A stretch of 64,000 nt of DNA, taken from the NCBI GenBank assembly GCA_905250075.1, contig CAJNOP010000079.1, positions 1-64,000 on the forward strand. The letters run 5' to 3'. The translations under genes and the position numbers were made by a program. Shown here piece by piece: positions 35,695-48,800 of this stretch (the first letter of the stretch is position 1; each line of letters begins with the position of its first letter). The DNA comes from Rotaria sp. Silwood1. Taxonomy: Eukaryota; Rotifera; Eurotatoria; Philodinida; Philodinidae. The notes beneath the pieces were generated by a model. The model was not told where the DNA came from and did not search any database. It was given only the letters and a program-made list of their open reading frames with translations.

Positions 35695-36120
35695 ATCGAT
35701 GGCATTTTTCTACCCAAACTGGCTCGTTTATTGCAATATTTGTTTTTTTTCTATTACATTGTTCAACAAAGATACCATTAAATTCGTGATCTTCATCAAA
35801 AACTGCCTCGACGGATTATTAATCCAAATCTTTCAGTCGAAAAGATTTTTGTCTGAAGTAACTTCCATTTTTTTTTTCGTCAAGAATATATAAATGACTT
35901 GTCTAAAAATGCCCTTTCTGATAGAGATTATGAATCTGCTATTATTTTTCATGTGAATATTTAGATGAAGCATGAGAATCGTAAAACAATAAGAGTGTAT
36001 TTTGTCATGCAATTCGACAAATCTCAATAATTTCATGAGCAATAAGTATTCTACTAGCACTCATAAATGCAGTTTTTCATGAGCTTTAATCTGTTATAAA
36101 ATACTTTGTGATATCATTTA
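35695..36120 (-). repeat. Right inverted arm of the Tc1-like element
   Basis: This is the inverted counterpart of 33885-34308, ending gtgatatcattta at 36120. It begins just after the transposase C-terminus and a non-homologous spacer of about 120 bp. Confidence 0.85.
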
Positions 36121-36784
36121 TTTCAGTAAAATGTTACAATACTACTTGAGAATCGGTTCAAAGATCTCCTGATATTTCTTAATAGAACTTTCGAATGGTA
36201 AAAATCACTTGAATATAAGAATTTTTTTGTATGTCGGCGTTGTTCGATGTTTTCATGTACCCTCTCTTAGCAAGCTTGAACATAAAACTAATTATTCGAA
36301 ATTGAAAAAGTCGAAAAATGGTAGAAAAACTAGTGTGGAAGCGTCCTAATCATATAGATTTACCTTCTACCATCACGTATCTAGCTATCACCTATGATCA
36401 TGCGATTGTTTGTAACAATTTGAATAAATAAAAGATTTCACACAGAAACTTCAGTATATATAAAACCCATTCGAACGTGTACCACTCATCCGAGTGCTAG
36501 TTTATAGCCTAAAGCATAACACCAATGAAATAAGCCGTTGAATTGCAATTATAGAAAATACAACAATTCAAGAAGTCATTCATTCAAAAATTTATATTAT
36601 GTAACTAATTTGTGATCTTCGAATGGTTCCAATAGACAATATGTGAAGAACGTTTGATGAAACCCATAAGCCAAGTAGAAATAAGACATATAATGTGGAA
36701 GGTTGTGATTCTTGTACCGATTCCCACATCCTATACCATGATACTACGAGAAGATGCTCTGAACGCCGTTGATCGAATCTTAGA

Positions 36785-37330
36785 GAAACATGCAAAACAG
36801 GGAAAATTTGGTGATTTATGAATCGATACAATCGTACAGTTTGCACGGTTACCTTGGTATCGGCTCATATTCACATTTTAGGAAGAAAGCCAAAACTAAA
36901 TTGACCATCAAAAAACTCACATATCCAGTGGAATTAACCCTCAATTTTCTGGATGTAGTCATTGAAAATAAGAATGATCAATTGATCACATTAGTATTTC
37001 ATCAGCCGTTTGCTTAATTGTGTCCTTTACCTTTTTCATCAGATCTTGCTTGTCATCATATCACTCGAAGCGCTACCTATTGTAGTTTACTCCATGATAC
37101 TCGTTGTTGTTCAAATATCGACCACCTTGGAAAAGTATATTGGAAATACAAGTTGGTATTGACATTTATTAAGTATCATTTCAAACAGTTCTTCGAAGCA
37201 AACAAAGTCACTAGCCATGTATCAGTCAGCTAGACAATGCTAGAACTATTAAAATCAAAACGATAAACGTTCTGATGTGTCACAGAAAAAGATCGATCAT
37301 GCCCTACGCATTTAAAAGTGTCCGAGTTAT
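36785..37330 (+). mobile_element. Penelope-like reverse transcriptase, 3' fragment
   Basis: The first frame reads LTLNFLDVVIENKNDQLITL, then VFHQPFA and a stop. After the stop the same frame continues LPFSSDLACHHITRSATYCS and LLHDTRCCSNIDHL, then KYHFKQFFEANK. This matches the end of the RT domain of Penelope-like elements (FLDVxI..GxLxTxVYxKP, then YLPxxSxHPxHxxRxxxxxxxxRxxRICS). In bdelloids the Athena family of these elements sits at telomeres. Only the C-terminal part remains. No GIY-YIG endonuclease was seen downstream. Confidence 0.65.
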
Positions 37331-38534
37331 AAGATACCCACGAGAATTTCGACCATTCTCAAAAAAATAATGATGCCTATGATAAAATCGCGTGCAAAAC
37401 GTATCCGACTGATCGTCGAAACACGAACAAATCCATCATTTTAACGCCAATTAATTAACTAAAACAAGACGCTTTATTTTCATATCACTCAGAATTAAAA
37501 TTTTCGCTCATAGCAAATAAATAACGAACATTCCTATTATAATTGGTCTTTCTTAATTTTTCATTATTTTCGATATTCACTCTAGACTTTTCATAATGAT
37601 GCGGATGATGTGCTAATACAAGGTCTACATTCTTGAGAACGATGTAAAAATAAATACTTACTTTTCGCGACAAGACGTGACTCTGATGCAAAACGTCAAA
37701 CAACAACAACAACAACAACAACAACTTCTTTAGCGTTCACGGCTCTATATACATAGAATGTTCCACAATACTAACAATACGATGCAGAACAATAGTAAAA
37801 TAAATCCACCCTAGGTCACTGAACAATTAATGAAAACCAATTGCAACAAAATTTCATTACCAATAATGAAAGAGAAAGCATCGTGTTAGCATCAAAAAAA
37901 CAGAAAGAAAGCCACATATCAAGCCCAACCTAAAGAAAAATTTAGCCTCCTCGCAGAATTCTATGCCTAAAACTACAAACAGACACATACAATTTTAGAA
38001 ACAAAAACGATGAATATTAGATTTGTTCCTCTTGTCAGAAACAGATAAAAACTACAAGTCACCATCAATTCACATAGTTCAAACCAAATATCAGTGTCCA
38101 TAACAAATCAAATGAGAGAGTCTCATATCTACGGAATCCAGAGAGAGACCCATCACACAGGCTTCGAGCAACTTTTTCCATAATAATGTTCAAGTTAACT
38201 GATCAAAACAATGAATGGCTAAACCTCTGTAATGAGATCATTCAGAAACATCGAAACTAGATAAAGCTTTCTACTCAATGGTGCACACTAACATGTTGCA
38301 CGTATACTCGCACGTGAATGGTCATATAAACAACGAGAAGCAATTAATTCAAATGTTCGAAACAAATTGTATTTTTGTGATCGTAATATTTTTAGTGCGT
38401 TGAAAAATTCGAAAAAATTCCACACATTTTGTGACAGTATGAGGGTTAAGGGCCTTTGTCTATGTTGACGACAATTTCTGCTGCCGCCACTACGTTATTG
38501 TTATTGTAAGAGTAAATGTTTTTGTCGTTGCATT
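37331..38534. other. Spacer, no supported gene
   Basis: Only a (CAA)n microsatellite at 37700-37725 and short frames created by it are seen. It lies downstream of the NHL gene's stop and should contain its 3' end. Confidence 0.45.
37700..37725. repeat. (CAA)n microsatellite
   Basis: About nine consecutive CAA units. Confidence 0.95.
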
Positions 38535-39870
38535 TTAAACTAATTGAAGAAGAAAATGAATAGATGTTAATACGAAAGATTATTCAAAAAAATAATTGAC
38601 TTACCACATCGGAAAAGAAGGACTCGATGATTATTCTGATCAGCAACATATAAATTGCCTACTATGTCGAGTCGCATACCTCTTGGAGAATTGAAAGTTG
38701 TAGATACAATAGTATTTGCAGTTGCAGAACCAGACGCAAATATTTGTATTCTATTGTTTCCTGCATCCATGATATACCTAGCATATATATATATATATGA
38801 GGGGAAAATGTTTCTATAAATAATATCTCATAAAAGAATTTACATATTAAAATTTGAATCAAAAGTAATTGCCGTAGGAGAATTTAAAAGAGATGAACTC
38901 GACCCAGAAGTACTTGTCGTTCCAGCAATAGTAATACCGTAAGTGTTACCTTGTATTGAAGAGAAAATCAATTTTATTATTAAAAACAAAGACAAAAAAC
39001 TTCTTATTTGACACAAACCTCTGATCCATTGTTGCACTCTGTGATTGCCTCTATCAACAACATACAGAGTACTGTTTGAATCAACATGAATACCCCATGG
39101 ACTATTTAAATGAACAGATGAACTTCCAAGAACACCTATGCCGGCAGCCTGAAAAAGTAATTTATAAAATTAATGACATATACAATAAATATATTTACCA
39201 ATTGACCAGCACTTGCATTGTTAGGTAACCATAAAGTAACTCTATGATTACTATATTCTGAAACGTAAATATTTCCTTGATTATCAACGAAAACTGAATA
39301 AACAAGACCAATTTTATCAAGTGTAGAACCGTTTCCTCTTCCACCAGCAACAGTAAAGCCTAATGGTTGATGTGGCAAAACTTTTTGGACTCTGTAATTG
39401 CTCGCATCAGCTATATACATTATTCCGTTTAAATCAACATATACTGATGTTGGATTATTTAATTCTGAATATGATGAACCCCCAGCTAATGTATAACCAG
39501 CTACTGCTGAACTAGCAGCAAAAACTCCTGTTTTATCAAAACAAAAAAAATACAACTCTTTAAAACACTTTTGAAGAGAAAATTTCCATTTATGTAACCT
39601 AATTTATATTTTTGAATTCTGCTATTTCCATAATCAGCAACATAAATATTAAAATTTCCATCTACAAACACATCAGTTGGACTATTCAAATGTATAGATG
39701 TTGTTCCAGTAGCGGATGAAACTCCAGCTACAATTGACCATGTTGCATTATAAACACCTGATTGACATGCTGCATTCGGTGGTAGTGCTAAACAAAACAA
39801 TATTTTTATATTTATATCTACAGCTAGGCCAACATACTTGAAGGTGCTACAGTTGTTGTTGTCGTTGGAG
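38535..39870 (-). repeat. NHL module 13 (C-terminal)
   Basis: Exons: linker 39838-39870, i 39599-39787, ii 39199-39527 (329 nt, one codon longer), iii 39019-39148, iv split in two (38844-38949 and 38605-38777), and a five-base final exon 38535-38539. It is the only module whose last propeller exon is interrupted. It opens ACQSGVYN and ends LLFRC-V, then stop. Confidence 0.82.
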
Positions 39871-42800
39871 CTAAGAAATTTAGTTCAAATTTTTATTATT
39901 TATCAAAACTTTTCTTTCTAAAATAAACTTACGACATAAAATATTATACGACATAATTCGATGTGATGATGTATCAGCAACATAGATATTATTTGAAAAA
40001 TCCCAATGCATTGCAGATGGACTTGACATCGATCCTGATACAACTGTGACACCATATGTCATACCTATTGACCATTTTTGGACTCGTGAGTTTCCTGCAT
40101 CTAATACATACATATAACCATATTGATCAAATGTAAGAGATGTTGGATTATTAAATTGATATGACCATGAACCTAATACTCCGCTTTGCCCAGCTATTGT
40201 TATACCAATTGGTGATCCTTTAAGAAAATATTAATTACTTATTAATTATAATATGAAAACTATTTACCAAAAATCCATTTTTGAATACGATGATTCAATC
40301 GATCAGCAACATACAATGTTTCATTAATATCAACATAAATTCCCCATGGACCATTTAGTTTTTCTGATGTACTACCAGAACCAGCTCCACCTGCCATCTT
40401 TTATTTATAAAACACAATAAAACAATAAGTTATATATTTAATTAGAAATAAAACAATGAACATTACCAATTGCCCAAGATTGTTATTTGATATTATCCAT
40501 TTCGTAACTCGATTGTTTCCATATTCAGATACATAAATAGATGTTGCATTAAAAACAAACATAGCATAACTAGTTCCTATTTTATCTAATGTTGTACCTG
40601 AACCACGACCATTAACAACAACAGTGCCTAGTTGATTTCCTAATTCCCATCGAAGAATTCGATAATTTGATGTATCTAATATATACATATTGTCATTTGC
40701 ATCAACATAAACTGCAGATGGATTATTAAGTTGACCTAATGTACTTCCAGCAGATGAAGTTATACCAGCAACTGTTTGTCCTACATTTGATCCTATAAAA
40801 AAAAACAAAATAATATTTCAGATATGTGTTCAATTATATTTATTTGAAATAAATACCGAATGTATATTGTTGAATTCTATGATTACCATAATCAGCAACA
40901 TACATTTGTTGATATTTATCAAATGTCACATCGTATGGGCTTGAGACAAATGTTGGCGAATTTCCTGAAGTTCCTGTTGCACCAACAATTAAAGTTACTG
41001 AAGAATTCCACACAGCGGTTGAACATAATGGGGTTGAAACTTGTACTAAACAAATTGATCCGTGTAGAATAAACGAAAAAACAGAAACGAAAATAAGCAA
41101 AAACTAACTTGATAGAGGAGCACTTGTTGTTGTTACAGCTAAAATATTTTTATTATTGAATTCGATTGCTTTTTTTTTAATATAAACTTACGACAGTAGA
41201 CCGAAAACGATTGAACGCGATGAGAATTTGTATCGGCTATAAATAAATTTCCAACAGCACTGACTCCCATCCCTAATGGATTACTCAATGTTGTTGTTAA
41301 TACTGTTGTGCCGAACGTTGCTCCGGAAGTCCATTTTTGAATTCGTGTATTTCCTGAATCTAATATATAGATAGAACCATACTGATCGACCATAACTCCT
41401 GTTGGACTATTCAATAGATATGAAAATGAACCAGCAGTACCACTCGTATCACCAGCAACAGTTATACCATTAGCAGCACCTGTTCAGTTTAGAAGTTCAC
41501 AATTAGATGCATGATTACAAGAATATAGTATAAATACCTGAATCCCATCGTTGGATTCGATTATTACTTCTATCTGCAACATACAGAGTATTACTACTAT
41601 CGACATAAATTCCCCACGGATAATTTAATTTATCTGGTGTACTTCCTTGACCATTCCCACCAGCAATCTATTAATTAAATAAATATTCAAAAAAAATCAA
41701 AAGAAATCTTAAAATTACCAAAGCTCCAGCAGTTGTATTTCCGTTAGACCATTTAGTAACACGGTGATTGGTTTGTTCAGATATATATATATTATAGTGA
41801 CCGTCAACAAATAAACTATAACTTGTACCAATTTGAGTAAATGCACCACCATTACCATTTCCACCAGCAACAATATACCCAAGTGGGTCTCCTAATTTCC
41901 ATTTTAAAACTCTATAATTTGATGTATCCATGATATACATTATTTGATTAGCAGTGACATAAATTGCACTTGGATTATTCAATTGTGCAAGTGTACTTCC
42001 AGGTGAACCTGTTGAACCAGCTACTGTTGCAGCTGTATTTGATCCTAAGAAAGTATAAAAAATATACGAGTTTTCTTTTAGTTTAATTAGAATATTGAAA
42101 TATGATATAGACCTGGAGGAAATCTTTGAATTCTATGATTAGAATAATCAACAACATACATATAATTATAAGAATCAAAGTCAACATCATATGGATAATA
42201 AAGTAATGTTGCTGTTGATCCAGTCGTACCCTGAGAGCCAGCTGCTGTGGTAGATGTTGAATTCCATGTTGCTGCTGAGCATAGCGGAATTGTTGTTACA
42301 GCTATTTAGAAATAGTTTTATATTTAGATATGTAATATTATTTTTTTATTATTTTCATTACTCGGAGGTGGACTAGTTGTTGTCGTTGTGCCAGCTATAT
42401 ATTTTTGAAAGAATTTTTAATTGAAAAAAAAACAATCTTTTAAAAATAACAAATAACTTACGACACAATAAGCCAAATGATAATACTCTATGATACGAGG
42501 TATCAGCAATAACAAAATTTCCTAAAAGGTCTATCTTTATTGCTGATGGACTGCTCATTGTAGCTGATATAACAGTTCTACCATAACTATCTCCAGGAAA
42601 CCATCTTTGGACTCTTGAATTTCCAGAATCTAATACATATAAATATCCGTATGGATCCAATATAATTGATGTTGGATTATTCAGTTGATATGCCCATGGT
42701 CCTGCACTACTTGTTGAGCCAGCCACAGTTACACCAGTGCCTGACCCTTTTAGAAAACTATTTAATAGATTTCATCTTGGAATTTTTCTATGTTTACCTG

Positions 42801-45800
42801 CATCCCAACGTTGTACACGATGATTTCCTAAATCAGCGACATAAACTGTGCGATTTGCATCAACATAAACACCCCATGGTGAGTTTAGTTTTTCATTCGC
42901 ATTTCCTTGACCATTGCCACCGGCAACCTTTTATTAAAATTTCAATAGAAAAAACGACAAAAAACTTTATAGAAAAAATAAAATCTTACCAAAGCTCCAG
43001 CAGTTCTGTTGTGATTAGACCATAGAGTAACACGATGATTTGAACTTTCTGATACATAAACATTATATTGATCATCAACAAATATACCATAACTTGTACC
43101 AATTTGATTAGATGCACCACCATTACTGTTTCCACCAGCAATAACATACCCAAGTGGGTCTCCTAATTGCCATCTTAAAACTCTATAATTCAATGTATCT
43201 AATATGAACATTGTTTTATTAGATGAGACAAATATTCCATATGGATTATTTAATTGTGAATAAGTATTGCCAGCAGAACCTGCAGTTCCAGCAACAGTTG
43301 TACCTATAGTTTGTCCTATAATAAAAAAAATTTATTTTCATAGGAAAGAACAACAATTTTTGCTATTTGAACCTGATCGAAATAAATGAATTCTATGATT
43401 CGTTCTATCAGCAACATACATATTTCCATACCCATCAAAATGAATATCAGATGGATTATATAATAATGTTGTAGTTGTTCCAGCACTAGATGTTATGCCA
43501 GCTACTACTGTAGATGTTTGGTTCCAAACAGCTGTTGCACAAATTTGGTTCTGGGATGAAGCTAAAAACAAATCATTCGTTAATTAATCAAATATTTTAC
43601 TTCGATAAACAAAAATATAAAAATTACTCGGTGGCTGCGTTGTTGTAGTTGTTGGTGATGCTAAAAAAAGATAATATTTGAATCTCATACTTGGCTTTTT
43701 TTTATTGATAACAATTTAAAACTATTTAAGAATAACAAAATGAACTTACGACATAATAGAGCAAAAGATAAAATTCTATGATAAGATGTATCAGCTATAA
43801 ATAAATTTCCTGAAAAATCAAGAGACATTCCCGTTGGATTACTCATTGTTGCTGATAATATTGTTATTCCATATGGAGCTCCTGGAAACCATTTTTGAAC
43901 TCGTGCATTACCAGTATCCAAAACATAAATATAACCATAAGGATCAAGCATAATTGATGTTGGACTACTAAATTGATAGGACCATGGGCCAACACTACCT
44001 GTTGTACCAGCGACAGTTGTTGCAACACTTGCACCTTTTAAAATAAAGAAGTTTTCTTTTATTAGTTTGACAAAAAAAAGACTATTTTAAATTCAAGTAC
44101 CTGAAGGCCAATATTGGACACGATGATTTCCTTGATCAACAATATATATTCCACTTGTATTATCAACATAAATTCCCCATGGTGAATTTAGTTTTTCTGC
44201 TGTACTTCCTTGACCATTTCCACCAGCAACCTTTTATTCAAGTAGAAAAAAAAAATATATATATATATATAAAATAATAAATGCATAAGTGAAATTACTA
44301 ATAATCCAGCAGTATTATTTCCATTATACCATAGTGTAACACGATGATTTCCAAATTCAGATATATATATATTATAATTAGTATCGACAAAAAATCCATT
44401 ACTTCTTCCTATTTTATCAAATGTTGAGCCAGAACCTCGACCATTAACAATAACTGTACCAATTGTGTCTCCAATTTGCCATTTTATAACACGATAATTA
44501 TAAGTATCTAATACATACATTGTTTGACTTGAATCAACATATAAAGATGATGGACCATTGAATTCTGAACGTCCACTACCAGATGATGGATTTAAACCAG
44601 CTACTGTAGATCCAATATTTGATCCTAAAAAGATATTTTTTGTTTTTTATCTAACAAAATTCAAATATGAAATAAAACCTTGTTGAAATCTTTGAATTCT
44701 ATGATTACCATAATCAATAACATACATATATCCATATCCATCAAAAGTAAGACCATATGGAGATGATAATAATGTTGATGTTGATCCTGGACTTGATGTT
44801 GAGCCAGCAACCATTGTAAATGATGAATTCCATATTGCTGTTGCACATAATGGAACTCGAGTTTGAGCTATTTTTATTATTTATTATTTATTATTTCAAT
44901 ATACTTCAAATAAAACTTACGTGGAGGTAACGTTGTTGTTGTTGTTGTTGCAGCTAAATAAAGAAAAAAATTAAGTTTTCTTTAATTATTATATTACTAA
45001 ATTCGTTTTTTCAAGGAACAAAAATAAAATTGTTAACTTACGACACATTACACTATATGAAACAACACGATGATAAGATGTATCAGCTACAATTAAATTG
45101 CCAAGACGATCAAATTTTAATCCAATTGGTGAACTCAGTGATCCTGATGTAACCGTTGTACCATAACTTGCACCAGGATACCATTTTTGAATTCGATTGT
45201 TACCCGAATCTAATATATAAAGATAACCATATTGATCTAATGTAACTGCTGTTGGATTATTGAATTGATATGACCATGAACCTGGATCACTTGTTGAACC
45301 AGCTACCGTTAAACCACCATTGACTCCTAGAAAATCATTTATTTTATCATTTAATATATTAATTGTTTTCATCTTTTACCTGCGCCCCATTTTTGTACTC
45401 GATGATTTCCTCTATCAACAACATAAATTGATTGATTTGAATCAACATAAACTCCCCATGGAGAATTTAGTTTTTCTGCTGTATTTCCTTGACCATTTCC
45501 ACCAGCAACCTTTTATTCAAATAAATGAAAATAACAAAAAAAAAAGTTTTGAAAAACAAAAATAGTAATGATTACCAAAGTTCCAACAGTTGTATTTCCA
45601 TTAAACCATAAAGTAACACGATGATTTGTTTGTTCAGATATATATATATTATATTGTTCATCAGCAAAAATTCCATAACTTATACCAATTTGAGTAAATG
45701 CACCACCATTACCATTTCCACCTGCAACAATATAACCTAATGTATCACCAACTTGCCATCTTAAAACTCTATAATTGCTTCTATCTAATATAAACATTGT

Positions 45801-48800
45801 TCCATTTTTCGATACACTTATTGATGTTGGATAATACAGTTCTGAACGTGAACTTCCACTTCCAAGTGAAAATCCGGCTACTGTAGTACCAATATATATT
45901 CCTAAAAACAAAGCGAAAATCGTATTCTGTAGGTAGAAAATCAATTTGAATTAACCATGCGGATATCTTTCAATTCTGTGATTATTAAAATCAACAATAT
46001 ACATATTTCCATAAGCATCAAAATCTATATCATATGGAGTATTAAGTAAAGTTTGTGTTGATCCAGCTGCTGATATTGATCCAGCTATTGTAGAAGATGT
46101 TTGATTCCAAGTAGCTGTTGGACATAATGGAACAATTGCTTGAGCTATAGTATCACAAATTATAAAATTATTTTTTTCATGTTTTATTTTTTAAAACAAA
46201 AAACTGTAACTGACTTGCTGGTGCAGGTGTAGTCGATGTTGAAGCCGCTTAAATGAACAAATATTTATGTTATTAAACAGGTTCAGATATGTTTATTACA
46301 AGGAAAAAGGAAATTAAAGTTTTTCTTAAAGTCAATAAAAACTTACGACATGTAAGACTAAATGAAATAACGCGATGATAAGACGTATCAGCTACAATCA
46401 GATTTCCAAATGGATCGATTGTCATACCATATGGATTATACATATTTGTTGCTGCAACAGTAATACCAAATGGTGCACCTGGAACCCATCTTTGAATTCT
46501 TTCATTTGTGAAGTCCATAATATAGATATAACCATATATATCTTGTGTTATTGATGTTGGATTATTAAATTGATATGACCATGGACCTGGATCACTTGTT
46601 GAACCAGCTACTGTTAAACCAAAGCTTGCTCCTAAATAAATATTTTTATTCAATTCATATATTATCAATAAATTAAACTCTTTTACTATATGCCCAATAT
46701 TGGACACGATGATTGCCACGATCAACAATATATAATCCACCGGTACTATCAAGATAAATTCCCCATGGTAAATTCAATTTTTCTGCTGTATTTCCAGCAC
46801 CATTTCCACCAGCAATCTAGATTTTCAAAAACAAAAACAACGAGCTAAAAATTCATATGACAAAATAATAAATTACTAAAACTCCAGTAGTAGGATTTGC
46901 AGATAACCATTTGGTAATTCGATGATTAGCATTTTCAGACACATAAACATTATATTGATTGTCAACAAATAATTCGTAACTTGCCCCAATTTGAGTAAAT
47001 GCACCACCGTTACCATTTCCACCAGCAACAACATAACCTAATGTATCACCAACTTGCCATCTTAAAACTCGATAATTTGATGTATCCATTATAAACATTG
47101 TTCCATTTTTAGTTACACTCATTGCTGTTGGATAATACAATTGTGCACGTGAACTTCCAAGTGAACCTGTTGAACCAGCTACGGTTGTACCAGTCTGAGA
47201 CCCTGAAATCATTTTTAAGAAAAACAGAAATATTTCTTTTGTTTTTGTTTTAATTTAAATTTAAACGAAACCTAGTTGAAATCTTTGAATTCTATGATTA
47301 GTATAATCAACAACATACAGGTTTGCATAACCGTCATAATCAATATCATACGGATTATATAATAATGTTGATGTTGATCCAGCACTTGATGTTGAACCAG
47401 CTATAATCGACATTGTTTGATTCCACGAAGCTGTAGAACATAGTGGAGTTGTTATTAGCACTAGTAAAATTTTAAAGATAATTTCTTTAGTTTTTTTCTT
47501 TTTATTAAAAATTATTTTACTTGGTGGTGCTGATGTCGTTGTTGTTGTTGAAGCTAAATATATGGATTATTTTTTATTGCAAAAATATCTGTCTTTTTAC
47601 TAGAGAACAAATTAAAGAAAGAAGTTTTCCGTCAAATTTTTAAACTCTTGTTCTTTTATGTTTAAGTTTTAAGAAAAAAATTCGAATTCAATCTGGAATG
47701 TATAAAAGACAAATTTGAAATCAGCAAAAGAAACTTACGGCACGCAACATTAAAAGAAATAATTCTATGATAACTTGTATCAGCTACAACCATGTTTCCA
47801 AGACGATCAAATGTCATTCCGATTGGTAAATTCATTGATCCTGATGCAACAGTTATACCATAACTGGCACTAGGATACCATTTTTGAACTCTGTTATTAT
47901 TATAATCAACTATATACATATAACCATATGGATCGAATGTAATTGCTGTTGGACTATTAAATTGATATGACCATGGACCTGGATCACTTGTTGAACCAGC
48001 TACTGTTACACCAACACTCGCACCTTTAAGACAATTGTTTTATAGACTACATTTTAAATTTCTTTTACTCTGTTTACCCGCATCCCATTTTTGTACTCTA
48101 TGATTTCCTCGATCAACAACAAAAATAGCTCTATTTCCATCAACGTATACTCCCCATGGTGAACTCAGTTTGTCAGCTGTACTTCCAGCACCATTCCCAC
48201 CAGCCACCTAATATTAAATAAATTAGTACAAAAGTTACTTTTTTTTCAAGAAAATTTGAAAAATTACTAAAACTCCAGCAGTTGTATTTCCATTAGACCA
48301 TTTCGTTACACGATGATTCGTTTGTTCAGATACATAAATATTATAATTTTGGTCAACAAACATTCCATAAGTTGTACCAATTTGAGTGTATGCACCACCG
48401 TTACCATTTCCACCAACTACAACATAACCTAATGTGTCACCAACTTGCCATTTTAAAATTCTATAATTATTTGTGTCTAAAATATACATTGCTAGATTTG
48501 GAGCCACAAAGATCATTGATGGAGAGTTTAATTGTGAACGTGAACTTCCAGCTGAACCTGATGAACCAGCTACTGTTGTACCAGTGTTCGATCCTAAATT
48601 GTTGGAATAGAATAACCTTTTATTTCAATATTTTTTGCAAACCTGATGGAAATCTTTGGATTCTATGATTAGAATAATCAACAACATACATATTGCCATA
48701 GCCATCAAAATCAACATCGTACGGATAATAAAGTAATGTTGACCCTGATCCAAGTGTGTTCATTGATCCAGCTAATGTTGAATATGTTTGATTCCATATG

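Larger units (their letters stand above)
33885..36120. mobile_element. Tc1/mariner-like DNA transposon with ~425-bp inverted arms
   Basis: Two long arms, 33885-34308 and 35695-36120, are diverged inverted copies of each other. The outer tips are TA-AATGATATCACAAAGTAT and its reverse complement, with the palindromic TA at each tip as the expected TA target duplication. Between them, broken plus-strand frames encode a transposase with Tc1/IS630-type motifs (see 34801-35573). The total is about 2.24 kb. Arms this long are unusual for the superfamily but known in some Tc1-like groups. The alternative is that the arms belong to a separate foldback element into which the transposase was inserted. 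Confidence 0.7.
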
